64,000 bases of DNA from Microvirga lotononidis (GTDB lineage: Bacteria > Pseudomonadota > Alphaproteobacteria > Rhizobiales > Beijerinckiaceae). Every line of letters starts with the position of its first letter. Positions within the stretch are counted from its first letter, which is position 1. The stretch spans positions 434,001 through 498,000 of the forward strand of contig NZ_CP141049.1 in assembly GCF_034627025.1 (NCBI RefSeq). The letters run 5' to 3'. The notes beneath the pieces are model-generated. The model was given only the letters and a program-made list of their open reading frames with translations, was not told the DNA's origin and did not search any database. This document shows, one piece after another, positions 17,984 to 25,493 of the stretch. The position numbers were made by a program, and so were the translations under genes.

Positions 17984-18966
17984 TTGAACCAGATTCACCT
18001 CTCCTCAGCGTGCGCAATCTAAAGGTTCACTTCCCTGTCCGTGGATCAGACGGCGGAGTAGTCAAAGCGGTTGACGGCATTTCCTTCGACATTTCATCTG
18101 GACGCACGGTCGCGCTGGTAGGCGAGAGTGGCTGTGGCAAGTCCACGACTGCTTACGCCATTATTGGGCTTGAGCCGGTTAGCTCTGGGTCTATTCGGTT
18201 TGAGGGCAGGGAAATCGCACATCTGGACAGGCAGGCCAGGCGCGATCTCGCCACCGAGATCCAGATCGTATTCCAGGACCCGAGTGCGGCGCTGAATCCG
18301 AAGATGACCATTGGCGACAGTATCAGCGAACCGCTCATCATACAGGGCTGGCGTAGGGACAAGCGCATGCAGCGCGTCCGTGAGCTTCTCGATCTCGTGG
18401 GGTTGCCTGCCGCCTACGCAGAGCGGACGCCCAACGCCCTTTCCGGCGGACAGCGCCAGCGTGTGGTGATCGCGAGGGCTCTCGCCTTATCGCCAAAGCT
18501 GCTCGTCCTGGATGAACCCGTCTCTGCACTCGACGTTTCAATCCGCTCGCAGATCCTCAACCTTCTCATGGAACTGCAGAAAGAACTCGGACTATCCTAT
18601 CTGTTCATCTCCCACGATCTGTCGGTGGTTCGTCACCTAGCCGATGATGTAATCGTCATGTATCTGGGTACAGTGGTGGAGGAAGGTGGGGCTGAGGCCT
18701 TGTTCGAAGCACCGCGGCATCCGTACACGCAGGCGCTGATCTCCGCGATTCCATTGCCCGATCCACGGACCCAGCGCTCGCGCGAACGTATCATCCTCAA
18801 AGGAGACCTGCCGAGCCCGCTCAATCCACCCACCGGCTGCCCCTTCGTTGGACGCTGCCCGATCCGGATCGAGGCATGCAGCAGTATCCGACCGTCGCTG
18901 CAATCGGTGCCGAGCGGCACTCGCGCTGCATGCCTTGTGCGCGCTCCCGCACCGCTGGCGGCTTGA
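17980..18966 (+). CDS. Peptide ABC transporter ATP-binding protein (OppF/DppF type)
   Basis: A 328-residue ATPase. ATG 17980 sits in the upstream stop (ATGA) after GAGGGA. Walker [10 protein letters not shown], signature LSGGQRQRVVIARAL, Walker B LLVLDEPVSALD, and the C-terminal segment GCPFVGRCPIRIEAC. It forms a heterodimer with the OppD-type protein to energise the DppB/DppC channel. Confidence 0.92.
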   Translation: MIEPDSPLLSVRNLKVHFPVRGSDGGVVKAVDGISFDISSGRTVALVGESGCGKSTTAYAIIGLEPVSSGSIRFEGREIAHLDRQARRDLATEIQIVFQDPSAALNPKMTIGDSISEPLIIQGWRRDKRMQRVRELLDLVGLPAAYAERTPNALSGGQRQRVVIARALALSPKLLVLDEPVSALDVSIRSQILNLLMELQKELGLSYLFISHDLSVVRHLADDVIVMYLGTVVEEGGAEALFEAPRHPYTQALISAIPLPDPRTQRSRERIILKGDLPSPLNPPTGCPFVGRCPIRIEACSSIRPSLQSVPSGTRAACLVRAPAPLAA

Positions 18967-18997
18967 GCCTTTATCTGCAGTTCAGGAGTTTGAGGTC

Positions 18998-19399
18998 ATG
19001 ATTGAACGAAAGAACCCTTCCAATCTCGCTCCGCCGGTTGGTCGCTACCATCATCTGACGGTCATTCCGGCTGGCAGCGACATCCTCGCAATCGCGGGTC
19101 AGGTAGGTTTGGATGAAAAGGGGCAACTGCCGGATACGGTCGAGGAGCAACTCGCCAACGCTTTCGCGAACATTACGCGCATCTTGCAGAGCGAGGGTCT
19201 GGATCACCGGGCCGTGTTCAAGATCAATATGTGGCTCACGCAGCCCGTTGAGCGTGAGCGCTATGTGGAGATCTGGCGTGGATTTCACGGTGATGAGCCG
19301 CCAGCATCGATGTTCGCCTATGTCTCCGCCATGATCCGTCCAGAGTATCTGGTGGAGGTGGAGGCCTGGGCCGCGCGGCCAGCACTAACGGTCACATGA
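18998..19399 (+). CDS. RidA family protein (enamine/imine deaminase type)
   Basis: A 133-residue YjgF/RidA-type protein. ATG 18998 is preceded by AGGAG at 18984-18988; the frame extends upstream only as a shadow of oppF. Typical elements are AIAGQVGLDEKG, the NITRILQSEGLDHRAVFKIN helix and LVEVEAWA at the C terminus. RidA proteins hydrolyse reactive enamine/imine intermediates of amino-acid metabolism. Its position at the end of the operon suggests it clears an intermediate made by the operon's own enzymes. Confidence 0.88.
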   Translation: MIERKNPSNLAPPVGRYHHLTVIPAGSDILAIAGQVGLDEKGQLPDTVEEQLANAFANITRILQSEGLDHRAVFKINMWLTQPVERERYVEIWRGFHGDEPPASMFAYVSAMIRPEYLVEVEAWAARPALTVT

Positions 19400-19502
19400 T
19401 CTTTACAAACAGCGTATGCTAAGCCCCGGATCGGGTTGGATTCGGGTGGTTAGCTAGATCCTGTCTGACGGCCCGTGAACCTGCATGAGAGTATGGCTGT
19501 TG

Positions 19503-19525
19503 CCTTGGTGGGGCTCACCAAGGCG
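19503..19525. other. Perfect 9-bp hairpin downstream of ridA
   Basis: GCCTTGGTG (19503-19511), a five-base loop, then CACCAAGGC (19517-19525). No T tract follows, so it is not a classical terminator. It lies about 100 bases after the end of the GntR operon and 12 bases before a transposase remnant, so it may belong to that IS debris. Confidence 0.4.
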
Positions 19526-19536
19526 GAGACGTGCGA

Positions 19537-19575
19537 TGCGGCGGCATGAACTCAGCGATGCTCAATGGGTGTAAA
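19537..19575 (+). pseudogene. N-terminal fragment of an IS5-family transposase
   Basis: Thirteen codons reading MRRHELSDAQWV then stop. MRRHELSDxQW is the usual opening of one IS5-type DDE transposase group. Nothing downstream in any frame continues it, so only the extreme 5' end survives. Confidence 0.45.
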
Positions 19576-19689
19576 TCGGCGTGGAAATCCTGACCCCTTC
19601 CGGAACCGACGCAAACTCCTGAACACCCAGGGCAAATGGCCACGGTGAGAGGGTCCCGATCGGCGCCGTTCGTGACCCTCTCATACTCA

Positions 19690-19760
19690 GGGAAGAATGT
19701 AATTCGCTCAGGAGGTTGTGTCTCATTAGTGGCGGGGTTCCGGTTCAAAGCCGAATAACA
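19690..19760 (-). repeat. Copy 1 of a ~70-bp dispersed repeat (opposite orientation to copy at 28958)
   Basis: The complement of this stretch aligns with 28958-29030 at roughly 80 percent identity, including the shared block GAACCCCGCCACT and GAGACACAACC. Both copies lie in IS debris. I could not assign the repeat to a known element. Confidence 0.6.
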
Positions 19761-19764
19761 CAAG

Positions 19765-19947
19765 GCGCTGGCGCGTCTTGCCGCCGGGCTGTGGCGCGAC
19801 CGTGAGGCGGTGCGCGGCGTGGTGACGATGCCCTGGTCAACGAGCCCGATAGAGGGCCAGATCAGCCGCCTAAAGATGATCAAGCGGCAGATGTATGGAC
19901 GGGCCGGATTTGATCTGCTGCGTCAGTGGGTTCTCCACGCCCCCTAA
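19765..19947 (+). pseudogene. C-terminal fragment of an ISL3-family transposase
   Basis: Sixty codons ending at TAA 19945-19947. The reading contains STSPIEGQISRLKMIKRQMY and GRAGFDLLRQWVL, the characteristic C-terminal signature of ISL3-type transposases, including the catalytic Glu of IEGQISRLK. No start or N-terminal part precedes it. Confidence 0.8.
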
Positions 19948-20040
19948 CAGCAGGCACCACACAGGTTGCGGGAGAACCACGATTCAAACGGCATTGACAG
20001 AGCTTGGACACCCGAAGTCCGTCCGCATCGCTTAAGCAAG

Positions 20041-20190
20041 GCTTGGGGCGTGCTCAGTGCGTATCACAACCGATCAGCGCAATACGGTCGCTGCGGATCA
20101 TGCACGAGCAAGCCTCCTGTTGGCTGCGGCTTGCGCCGGGGATAACACGCAAAGGCAGCGACTGGGGGGAGCCAAGAGGCTGGTTCGTCT
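20041..20190 (+). promoter_or_regulatory. Weak cobalamin-riboswitch-like leader before bluB
   Basis: In the expected order for an alphaproteobacterial B12 element one can read GTGCGTATCA (20057-20066), CGCAATACGGTCGCTGCGG (20078-20096, compare CGCAACGGTAAGCGG), CCGGGGATAAC (20136-20146) and a B12-box-like AGCCAAGAGGCTGG (20170-20183, compare AGCCAGGAGACCTGCC). Each element deviates from consensus, so this is only a candidate. Its support is mainly position: it ends about 40 bases before bluB, a gene of vitamin B12 synthesis. Confidence 0.3.
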
Positions 20191-20228
20191 CCCCGATCTG
20201 CCCGCAATGTTCTGACTTGGAGAAGTAC

Positions 20229-20888
20229 GTGACACAGGCTGCTGGGCGCCCATTCCCTCCTTCGTTCGACGATGAATTCCGCATTCGTTTCGAAGAGCTA
20301 CTGGTCTGGCGCAGGGATGTTCGCCGGTTCCGGAACGATCCGGTTCCTCCGCACTTGGAGGAGCGCCTCCTCGATCTCGTGCAATTAGCGCCTTCCGTCG
20401 GCAACAGTCAGCCCTGGCGGTTCGTGCGGGTGAAAAGCGAGAATGCTCGGAAAGTCGTGCGCACCAGCTTTGAGCAATGCAACCGGAAGGCGCTCGCCGG
20501 TTTCGAGGGTGCGCGCGCCAAGGCCTATGCCGAACTCAAGCTGTCGGGCCTCGACCAGGCGCCCCTGCAACTCGCTGTCTTTTGTGAGGAGGCGACCAGC
20601 CAGGGGCATGGTCTCGGCCGCGCGACGATGCCCGAGACGCTCGCCTGGTCGGTCGTGGGCGCCATCCACCTCCTGTGGCTTTCAGCCCGTATCCATGGCC
20701 TCGGGCTCGGATGGGTGTCGATCCTCGACCCTGTCGAGGTAACGCGCGGATTGGACGTGCCTCCCTCATGGAAGCTTATCGCTTACCTCTGCCTCGGATG
20801 GCCAGAAGACATCAATGACGTGCCCGAACTCGAGCGCCTTCGTTGGCAGGCCAGGACAACCGAGGGGCGCATCGTCCTGGATCGCTGA
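20229..20888 (+). CDS. bluB: 5,6-dimethylbenzimidazole synthase
   Basis: A 219-residue flavin-dependent nitroreductase-fold enzyme that fragments FMN to make the lower ligand of vitamin B12. Start GTG 20229 has GGAGAAG just upstream; the frame is open back to 20004 but that part shows no protein similarity. BluB marks are WRRDVRRFRNDPVPP, APSVGNSQPWRFVRV, LGRATMPETLAWSVVGAIH and LGLGWVSILDPVEV, then AYLCLGWPE. No other cobalamin gene is in the window. A possible B12-responsive leader lies at 20041-20190. Confidence 0.9.
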   Translation: MTQAAGRPFPPSFDDEFRIRFEELLVWRRDVRRFRNDPVPPHLEERLLDLVQLAPSVGNSQPWRFVRVKSENARKVVRTSFEQCNRKALAGFEGARAKAYAELKLSGLDQAPLQLAVFCEEATSQGHGLGRATMPETLAWSVVGAIHLLWLSARIHGLGLGWVSILDPVEVTRGLDVPPSWKLIAYLCLGWPEDINDVPELERLRWQARTTEGRIVLDR

Positions 20889-20989
20889 GGAATGCGCATC
20901 GTTTCCGGCACGGTGTCAATGACCGGCAATGCCTGGCCATGCGAGCATCCCGACCGCACTGTGTGGGGCGCAGCCCACCTCACCACGTC

Positions 20990-21730
20990 TCAACGCGAGG
21001 GCAAATCCTCCACCTCCTCGCTCCGAAGGCGGCTGTAACGCTGCCACCCTGCTGCTCGCAACCGGCAGGCGTCGCATTCGCCGCAGCCAAAGCCCCAGTC
21101 GTGCCGGGTGCTACGATCCCCCTTGTAGCAGGTGTGGGTTTCCTGCACGATTATGTCGACAAGCGCGTTCCCGCCCAACGTCTCTGCCAAGGTCCAGGTT
21201 TCGGCCTTGTCGATCCACATCAACGGCGTCTCGAGCACCAGTCGGGCGTTCATGCCGAGGTTGAGCGCGGTCTGGAGCGCTTTGACGGTGTCGTCGCGGC
21301 AGTCAGGATAACCGCTGAAGTCCGTCTCGCAGACGCCTGTTACCACCCGCTTGAGGCCGCGCTGGAAAGCGACGATCGCCGCAAAGGTGAGAAATACCAA
21401 GTTGCGCCCGGGCACGAATGTGGCTGGCAGCCCATCCAAGCGGCTGCCGGCCACCGGCAGGTCCGCGGTCAGCGCACTCACGCTGACCTCCCCCAGCACA
21501 TTGAGCGGGATCACCCGATCCGGTCCGAGGCGGCCAGCCCAGAGTGGCGACAGACGGGCAAGCGCCTGCCGGATCGGCTCCCGGCACTCCATCTCAACCG
21601 CATGCCGCTGGCCATACGAGAACCCGATCGTCTCGACCCGCTCGTAGCGCGACAACGCCCAGGCCAAACAGGTGGCCGAATCCTGCCCACCCGAGAAGAC
21701 TACGAGGGCGGAGGAGTCAGCGGTGGTCAT
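20990..21730 (-). CDS. queC: 7-cyano-7-deazaguanine (preQ0) synthase
   Basis: A 246-residue ATP-dependent enzyme converting 7-carboxy-7-deazaguanine to preQ0. The PP-loop is [17 protein letters not shown]; the C terminus carries the zinc-binding cysteines (ETHTCYKG then [16 protein letters not shown]). Start ATG 21730 overlaps queD by 14 bases; ATG-like starts further up (21763) would increase that overlap. It is the last gene of the leftward queuosine-precursor operon and is complete, unlike the fragment at 22723-22989. It has SGGQDS where the fragment has SGGLDS, so the two are of different lineages. Confidence 0.92.
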   Translation of the reverse strand: MTTADSSALVVFSGGQDSATCLAWALSRYERVETIGFSYGQRHAVEMECREPIRQALARLSPLWAGRLGPDRVIPLNVLGEVSVSALTADLPVAGSRLDGLPATFVPGRNLVFLTFAAIVAFQRGLKRVVTGVCETDFSGYPDCRDDTVKALQTALNLGMNARLVLETPLMWIDKAETWTLAETLGGNALVDIIVQETHTCYKGDRSTRHDWGFGCGECDACRLRAAGWQRYSRLRSEEVEDLPSR

Positions 21731-22094
21731 GGCCAACCGGTGCGTGGTAGGTGCAGGTTTCACCGCAGCTATCGCGGTAGATCGTCACCCGTGCGATTGG
21801 CCCGATGTGCTGGACCCGATCGAAGATGAACCGGGTAATGTTCTCCAGTGTCGGCCGCTCCAGCCCCGCGATCCGGTTAAGGAACTTGTGATCGAGGGTG
21901 TGGCGCATCTCGGCGAGCTTGTCTTCGAGCAGGCCCAGGTCGACCAGCATGCCCGTTTGAGGATCGGGCAGTCCGCGCACGGCGACCTCGGCCCGAAACG
22001 AATGGCCATGGATCTCCTCGCTGGCTGGCCCGAGCGTGGTACCGGTGAGCGTATGGGCGGCTTCGAAGTTAAATGATTTGGTGAGTTCCCACAT
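21717..22094 (-). CDS. queD: 6-carboxytetrahydropterin synthase family protein
   Basis: A 125-residue member of the QueD/PTPS family, the second step from GTP toward preQ0. Zinc-binding histidines are His15 (FNFEAAHTL) and the pair in EIHGHSF; LDHKFLN and the Glu of [15 protein letters not shown] are also conserved. Odd point: the catalytic Cys normally four residues before HGH (CxxxHGH) is absent; this reads ASEEIHGH and no cysteine occurs in the first half. The product shares one base with queE and overlaps queC by 14 bases. Confidence 0.85.
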   Translation of the reverse strand: MWELTKSFNFEAAHTLTGTTLGPASEEIHGHSFRAEVAVRGLPDPQTGMLVDLGLLEDKLAEMRHTLDHKFLNRIAGLERPTLENITRFIFDRVQHIGPIARVTIYRDSCGETCTYHAPVGHDHR

Positions 22095-22726
22095 CAGCGG
22101 ATCCCTAAGTACTTACGTGTTTGGAGGCTTAGCCGCCATTGCGGGTGAGCCAGGCAATATTCGACGGCCAGCGCCGTGTTCGAGAGTTGATCCGGTCCAT
22201 CCATTGGCTGAAGCGAGAACCGCTCGAAGGACAATGAGGCAAACCGCTCGGGCGGGGCATCCTCCTGCGGGAAGACCAGCTTCAGCTCATGACCGGCCCG
22301 GATCTTGAGGTCGGTGCTGCCTTTCGGGCTGATGCAGATCCAGTCGAGCCCCAGCGGGGGCTCAATGGTGCCGTTTGTTTCGACCGCGATCGCGAAGGAG
22401 CGGCGGTGCAGTTCATCAATGAGAGCGGAATCGACCTGGAGCAGCGGTTCGCCGCCCGTCAGCACCACAAGCCGGTGATCGGTCCCAGGGCCCCATAGAT
22501 CCTCGATGCGGTGGCACAGGTCGGCGGCGGTGGCATAGCGTCCGCCGAATGTTCCGTCAGTGCCCACGAAGTCCGTGTCACAGAACCGGCAAGACGCCGC
22601 TGCGCGATCGCTCTCCCGTCCGGACCAGAGATTGCACCCGGCAAAACGGCAGAAGACGGCCGTCCGGCCGGCTTGGGCGCCTTCACCCTGAAGCGTCAGG
22701 AAGATTTCTTTGACCGCGTAGCTCAT
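22094..22726 (-). CDS. queE: 7-carboxy-7-deazaguanine synthase (radical SAM)
   Basis: A 210-residue radical SAM enzyme forming the 7-deazaguanine ring. It starts MSYAVKEIFLTLQGEGAQAG and has the family's spaced cluster motif: Cys in CRFAGCNLW, then after a 14-residue insert CRFCDTDF. LTGGEPLLQ is the SAM-binding GGE motif. It overlaps the truncated queC by four bases and queD by one, so it is in the same transcript and under the preQ1 riboswitch. Confidence 0.93.
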   Translation of the reverse strand: MSYAVKEIFLTLQGEGAQAGRTAVFCRFAGCNLWSGRESDRAAASCRFCDTDFVGTDGTFGGRYATAADLCHRIEDLWGPGTDHRLVVLTGGEPLLQVDSALIDELHRRSFAIAVETNGTIEPPLGLDWICISPKGSTDLKIRAGHELKLVFPQEDAPPERFASLSFERFSLQPMDGPDQLSNTALAVEYCLAHPQWRLSLQTRKYLGIR

Positions 22727-22989
22727 TCAGATCTCGTTCGAGAGCTTGCGCCCGCCACTTGGCTGCTGGCCGGCGTCAATCCGGCCAGAAGAGGTTCTGT
22801 GGCAGAGAGGTCGATGATGTTGTGAGGCATGCTCAAACGCAGAGTGCAGGCCCGTGCCGAAGCCAGTTCCTTTTTGAAGCGCTGAACATGATCAGAGGAC
22901 ATAAGGCGCGTGGGAGTTCGCTCAGCCACGATCCTGCGCGCAAGCGTGACGGAGTCCAATCCGCCGGAACAGATAACAAAGGTCTTCAC
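22723..22989 (-). pseudogene. queC: Truncated queC paralogue at the head of the queuosine operon
   Basis: An 88-codon frame starting GTG 22989, with AAGGAG five bases upstream. Residues 1-70 read as a good QueC N terminus (KTFVICSGGLDSVTLARRIV with the PP-loop, then KKELASARACTLRLSMPHNI), after which the sequence loses similarity and stops in the queE start. All substrate and zinc-binding parts are missing, so it cannot be active as preQ0 synthase. It may survive because its riboswitch and ribosome-binding site drive the rest of the operon. A complete queC of another lineage lies at the operon's end. Confidence 0.8.
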
Positions 22990-22994
22990 CAGGG

Positions 22995-23029
22995 CTCCTT
23001 GTTTTGACCGGGTAGGCTGCGACCGGATC
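22995..23029 (-). promoter_or_regulatory. preQ1-I riboswitch of the queuosine operon
   Basis: Read leftward: GATCCGG, loop TCGCAGCCTAC, CCGGTC, then tail AAAACAAGGAG. The stem (GA-CCGG with CCGGTC), the loop opening TCGCAG and the A-rich tail that merges with the Shine-Dalgarno AAGGAG match the class I preQ1 aptamer; the known Thermoanaerobacter tengcongensis aptamer has GGGTCGCAGTAACCCC and tail ACAAAACAAGG. The ribosome-binding site (22995-23000) is inside the pseudoknot tail, so preQ1 should block translation of the first frame at 22989. Confidence 0.85.
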
Positions 23030-23364
23030 GGCTCACGTGCCGATGAACGTGAAGCAAATTGAAGAAATGAACGCATGGTCTCACCAAGCGCTCACTCCAT
23101 CAGCTTCTGCGCGACATAAACGACAACCCATGTGCGCATGTCAATGAGAATGCATTCCGTAATAAATGGAACCCCGTCAGGGCTGGTACGATGGTTACGT
23201 GCAGGACGGCTGAAGAACGTCCTGTTCGAGGCCGCAGGTTGCCTAGAATGTGTTGTGATGACTGGTTGGTCCCGCCCCTTAACCCGAGCTCTCCTGTAGA
23301 AGAGATCTCGACTTCTGGCGCAAACCACGACAGATGGTGGCTCATACCTGACCTGAAGTAAGCC

Positions 23365-24180
23365 ATGACTGCGATCCTGAACGACCTCGGCAGACGCACC
23401 CTGATTATGGGTGTCCTGAACGTCACACCTGATTCGTTCTCGGATGGAGGGCTGTTCAGCGATCATGTTACTGCGGTCAAGCATGCCTGCAAGATGGAGC
23501 AGGCGGGCGCCGCCATCATCGACATCGGCGGCGAGTCCACGCGCCCGGGCCATACACCAGTTGGAGCCGAGGAGGAGCAGCGGCGGGTCCTGCCGGTCAT
23601 CCGCAACCTTGCTCCCGTCCTGACGGTGCCGATCTCCATTGACACCTATCGGGCCTCCACCGCCCGAGCCGCCCTCGCGGCAGGGGCCAGGATCGTGAAC
23701 GACATCTGGGGCCTTCAGCGCGATGGTGACATGGCTGCGGTCGTGGCGGAGCACGAGGCCTATGCAATCATCATGCACAACAGGGCCGAGGTCGAAGCCT
23801 CGCTCGACATCATGGCTGATATGTTGCGCTTCTTTGAGCGCTCCCTGGCTCTCGCCCACCAGGCCGGCATCCCGGATGCTCGCCTGATCCTTGATCCCGG
23901 CATTGGCTTCGGCAAGACCGCGGACCAGAACCTTGAGGCTCTCCGCCGCCTGCCGGAACTGAAGGCGCTGGGTTTTCCCGTGCTGGTAGGAGCCTCCCGT
24001 AAGTCGGTCCTGAGCCGCTTCTATGATCCCGAGGTCCCACCACGGGATCGGCTCTTTGGTACCCTCGGAGCGCATGTGACTGCCGTGAGCCGCGGCGCCG
24101 ACATCGTTCGGGTTCACGACGTCACGGCTCATGTGGAGGCCTGCCGTGTGGCCGACATCCTGTTGAGGACATTGTTGTGA
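23365..24180 (+). CDS. folP: Dihydropteroate synthase
   Basis: A 271-residue folate enzyme joining p-aminobenzoate to dihydropterin pyrophosphate. Both signatures are present: IMGVLNVTPDSFSDGGLF and IIDIGGESTRPGHTPV, with later FPVLVGASRKSVL holding the substrate-binding Lys/Arg. Start ATG 23365. It is the first gene of a folP-folB-folK run, all overlapping, and diverges from the queuosine operon; the 275 bases between carry no recognised gene. Genomes of this group normally have folate genes elsewhere, so this may be a second set (inference). Confidence 0.93.
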   Translation: MTAILNDLGRRTLIMGVLNVTPDSFSDGGLFSDHVTAVKHACKMEQAGAAIIDIGGESTRPGHTPVGAEEEQRRVLPVIRNLAPVLTVPISIDTYRASTARAALAAGARIVNDIWGLQRDGDMAAVVAEHEAYAIIMHNRAEVEASLDIMADMLRFFERSLALAHQAGIPDARLILDPGIGFGKTADQNLEALRRLPELKALGFPVLVGASRKSVLSRFYDPEVPPRDRLFGTLGAHVTAVSRGADIVRVHDVTAHVEACRVADILLRTLL

Positions 24181-24545
24181 GCGATACGATCACGCTCTCC
24201 CGTCTGGCGCTCTATGCTTACCATGGCGTTCATGCCGAAGAGGTCTATCTGGGGCAGCGCTTCTATGTCAGCCTGACCTGCTCGCTTGATCTGAATCCGG
24301 CCGGGTGGGTGGACGATTACCGGCAGACCGTCTGCTATGCGAGCTTGGCCAAGCTCGTTCATGAGATCGGAACCACACGTCGCTTTCATATTATCGAGGG
24401 CTTGGCTGAAGCGCTTGCCGCAGCCGTGCTCGAGAGGTTTTCACAGATTACGTCCCTGACGGTGCGGGTCGAGAAGCCTGAGGCTCCGGTGCCCTTCATC
24501 CTCGACGGTGTTGCGGTTGAGATCCGGCGCTCCCGCGATGGCTAA
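24177..24545 (+). CDS. folB: Dihydroneopterin aldolase
   Basis: A 122-residue enzyme of folate synthesis. Start is GTG 24177, overlapping the folP stop. Recognisable elements are LYAYHGVHAEEVYLGQRF with the catalytic Glu, and VRVEKPEAP with the catalytic Lys. It overlaps the folK remnant by eight bases. Confidence 0.9.
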   Translation: MSDTITLSRLALYAYHGVHAEEVYLGQRFYVSLTCSLDLNPAGWVDDYRQTVCYASLAKLVHEIGTTRRFHIIEGLAEALAAAVLERFSQITSLTVRVEKPEAPVPFILDGVAVEIRRSRDG

Positions 24546-25011
24546 GGCCGCACTCAGCCTCGGCAGCAATCTGGGCGACAAGCGTGGGAACATTGCCAAG
24601 GCGCTGTCCGCTCTGGATGAGGGCGGTGCGCGGATTGTGACGCGCTCTGCAGACTATCGCACGGAGCCGTGGGGACCCATTGCTCAGGACTAGTTCGTCA
24701 ATGCCTGTGCCCTGGCCGAGACGGATCTCGCGCCCGATGACCTTCTTGGGCTGTGCCTTCGGGTGGAGCGTGAGTTCGGGCGGATCCGCGAGGTCAAGTG
24801 GGGACCCCGGGTCATCGACATCGACATTCTCACCTATGATGATCTTGAGCTGAACACCCCCACTCTGACCCTTCCCCACCCGTACCTAGGAGAGCGCGTG
24901 TTTGTGCTGGTACCGCTGGCTGATATCGCACCTGATCTGAACCTCGGCAGTCGACGTGTAGCAGACGTCCTCGCCGGGTTGAATAGGGGCGATGTCACGA
25001 AGCTTGCCTAA
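24538..25011 (+). pseudogene. folK: folK (HPPK) interrupted by an in-frame amber codon
   Basis: The frame from ATG 24538 reads KAALSLGSNLGDKRGNI and YRTEPWGPIAQD, then TAG at 24691-24693, then continues in the same frame FVNACALAETDL, WGPRVIDIDILTYDDLEL and LPHPYLGERVFVLVPL to TAA 25011. With the stop read as an amino acid the protein is a full 157-residue HPPK with every motif intact. At this position homologues usually have an aromatic or other ordinary residue (QDxFVN), so one base change explains it. Either a recent pseudogene or amber readthrough. No other frameshift is seen. Confidence 0.85.
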
Positions 25012-25118
25012 CCGAATACGGGATTTGCTGTTGCCAACCTCCCAGGCGCGAGGTCGGCTCAATCATGGAGCCCTCCATTAACCCAGCATGGTGATGAGCT
25101 TAGAGCGAATTCGCTCCA

Positions 25119-25241
25119 CTAATTCCCGCTCTCGTCGAGCCACGGGGTGTTATCGAGCTCCACCACGTGGGTGACGAGAGCCACAGAGTTGGTCAGGAAC
25201 ACGCCATCGGCTTGAAACAAGCTGCCTGCCGATAGACTTGA
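25119..25241 (-). pseudogene. C-terminal remnant of an aminodeoxychorismate lyase-like (PabC) aminotransferase
   Basis: Forty codons on the minus strand include SLFQADGVFLTNSVALVTHV, which matches the conserved class IV aminotransferase segment DEVFLTNS with its following beta strand. The upstream part is missing. The location beside folP, folB and folK fits a pabC gene, which supplies p-aminobenzoate for folate. The reading is short, so the assignment is tentative. Confidence 0.4.
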
Positions 25242-25322
25242 CGTTGGTGCGTAAATCGATCCGAGATGTCGTGCCAAGTCAGAGGTAAGGTATAGAGGCG
25301 GCCTTCTGATACCGAGAGCCGC

Positions 25323-25493
25323 ATGCCCTACAAGGTTAATGAAAAGCGCCGCCACAAGATTCCAAAGGCCCGCTACTGCGTACAAAACTGGCGGGATTAC
25401 GATGCGGCGCTGCGTCGGCGCGGTGACTTGACCGTGTGGGTGACACCAGCGGCGATGGGCATTGTCAACTTGACCAGATTTGCCCTGCTTTGA
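25323..25493 (+). pseudogene. N-terminal fragment of an IS5-type (DDE) transposase
   Basis: ATG 25323 opens MPYKVNEKRRHKIPKARY then YDAALRRRGDLTVWVTPAAM, the usual N terminus of a large IS5-type transposase group. Similarity stops at 25456, exactly where the inverted repeat of the 25457-25589 segment begins, so that segment interrupted it. The remainder of the gene is not found to the right. Confidence 0.75.

Noticed and set aside
16796..17998. 400-codon minus-strand frame opposite oppD
   Set aside because: Shadow of GGT/oppD coding sequence.
20190..20212. CCCGCAATGT near bluB as part of a B12 riboswitch
   Set aside because: It resembles the CCCGCAACTGT element but lies after the B12-box-like sequence, the wrong order.
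20843..21829. 328-codon plus-strand frame across queC
   Set aside because: Antisense to the clear queC gene; no protein similarity.
23092..24132. 346-codon minus-strand frame opposite folP
   Set aside because: Fully antisense to folP and composed of low-information, His/Arg-rich sequence typical of a GC-driven shadow.
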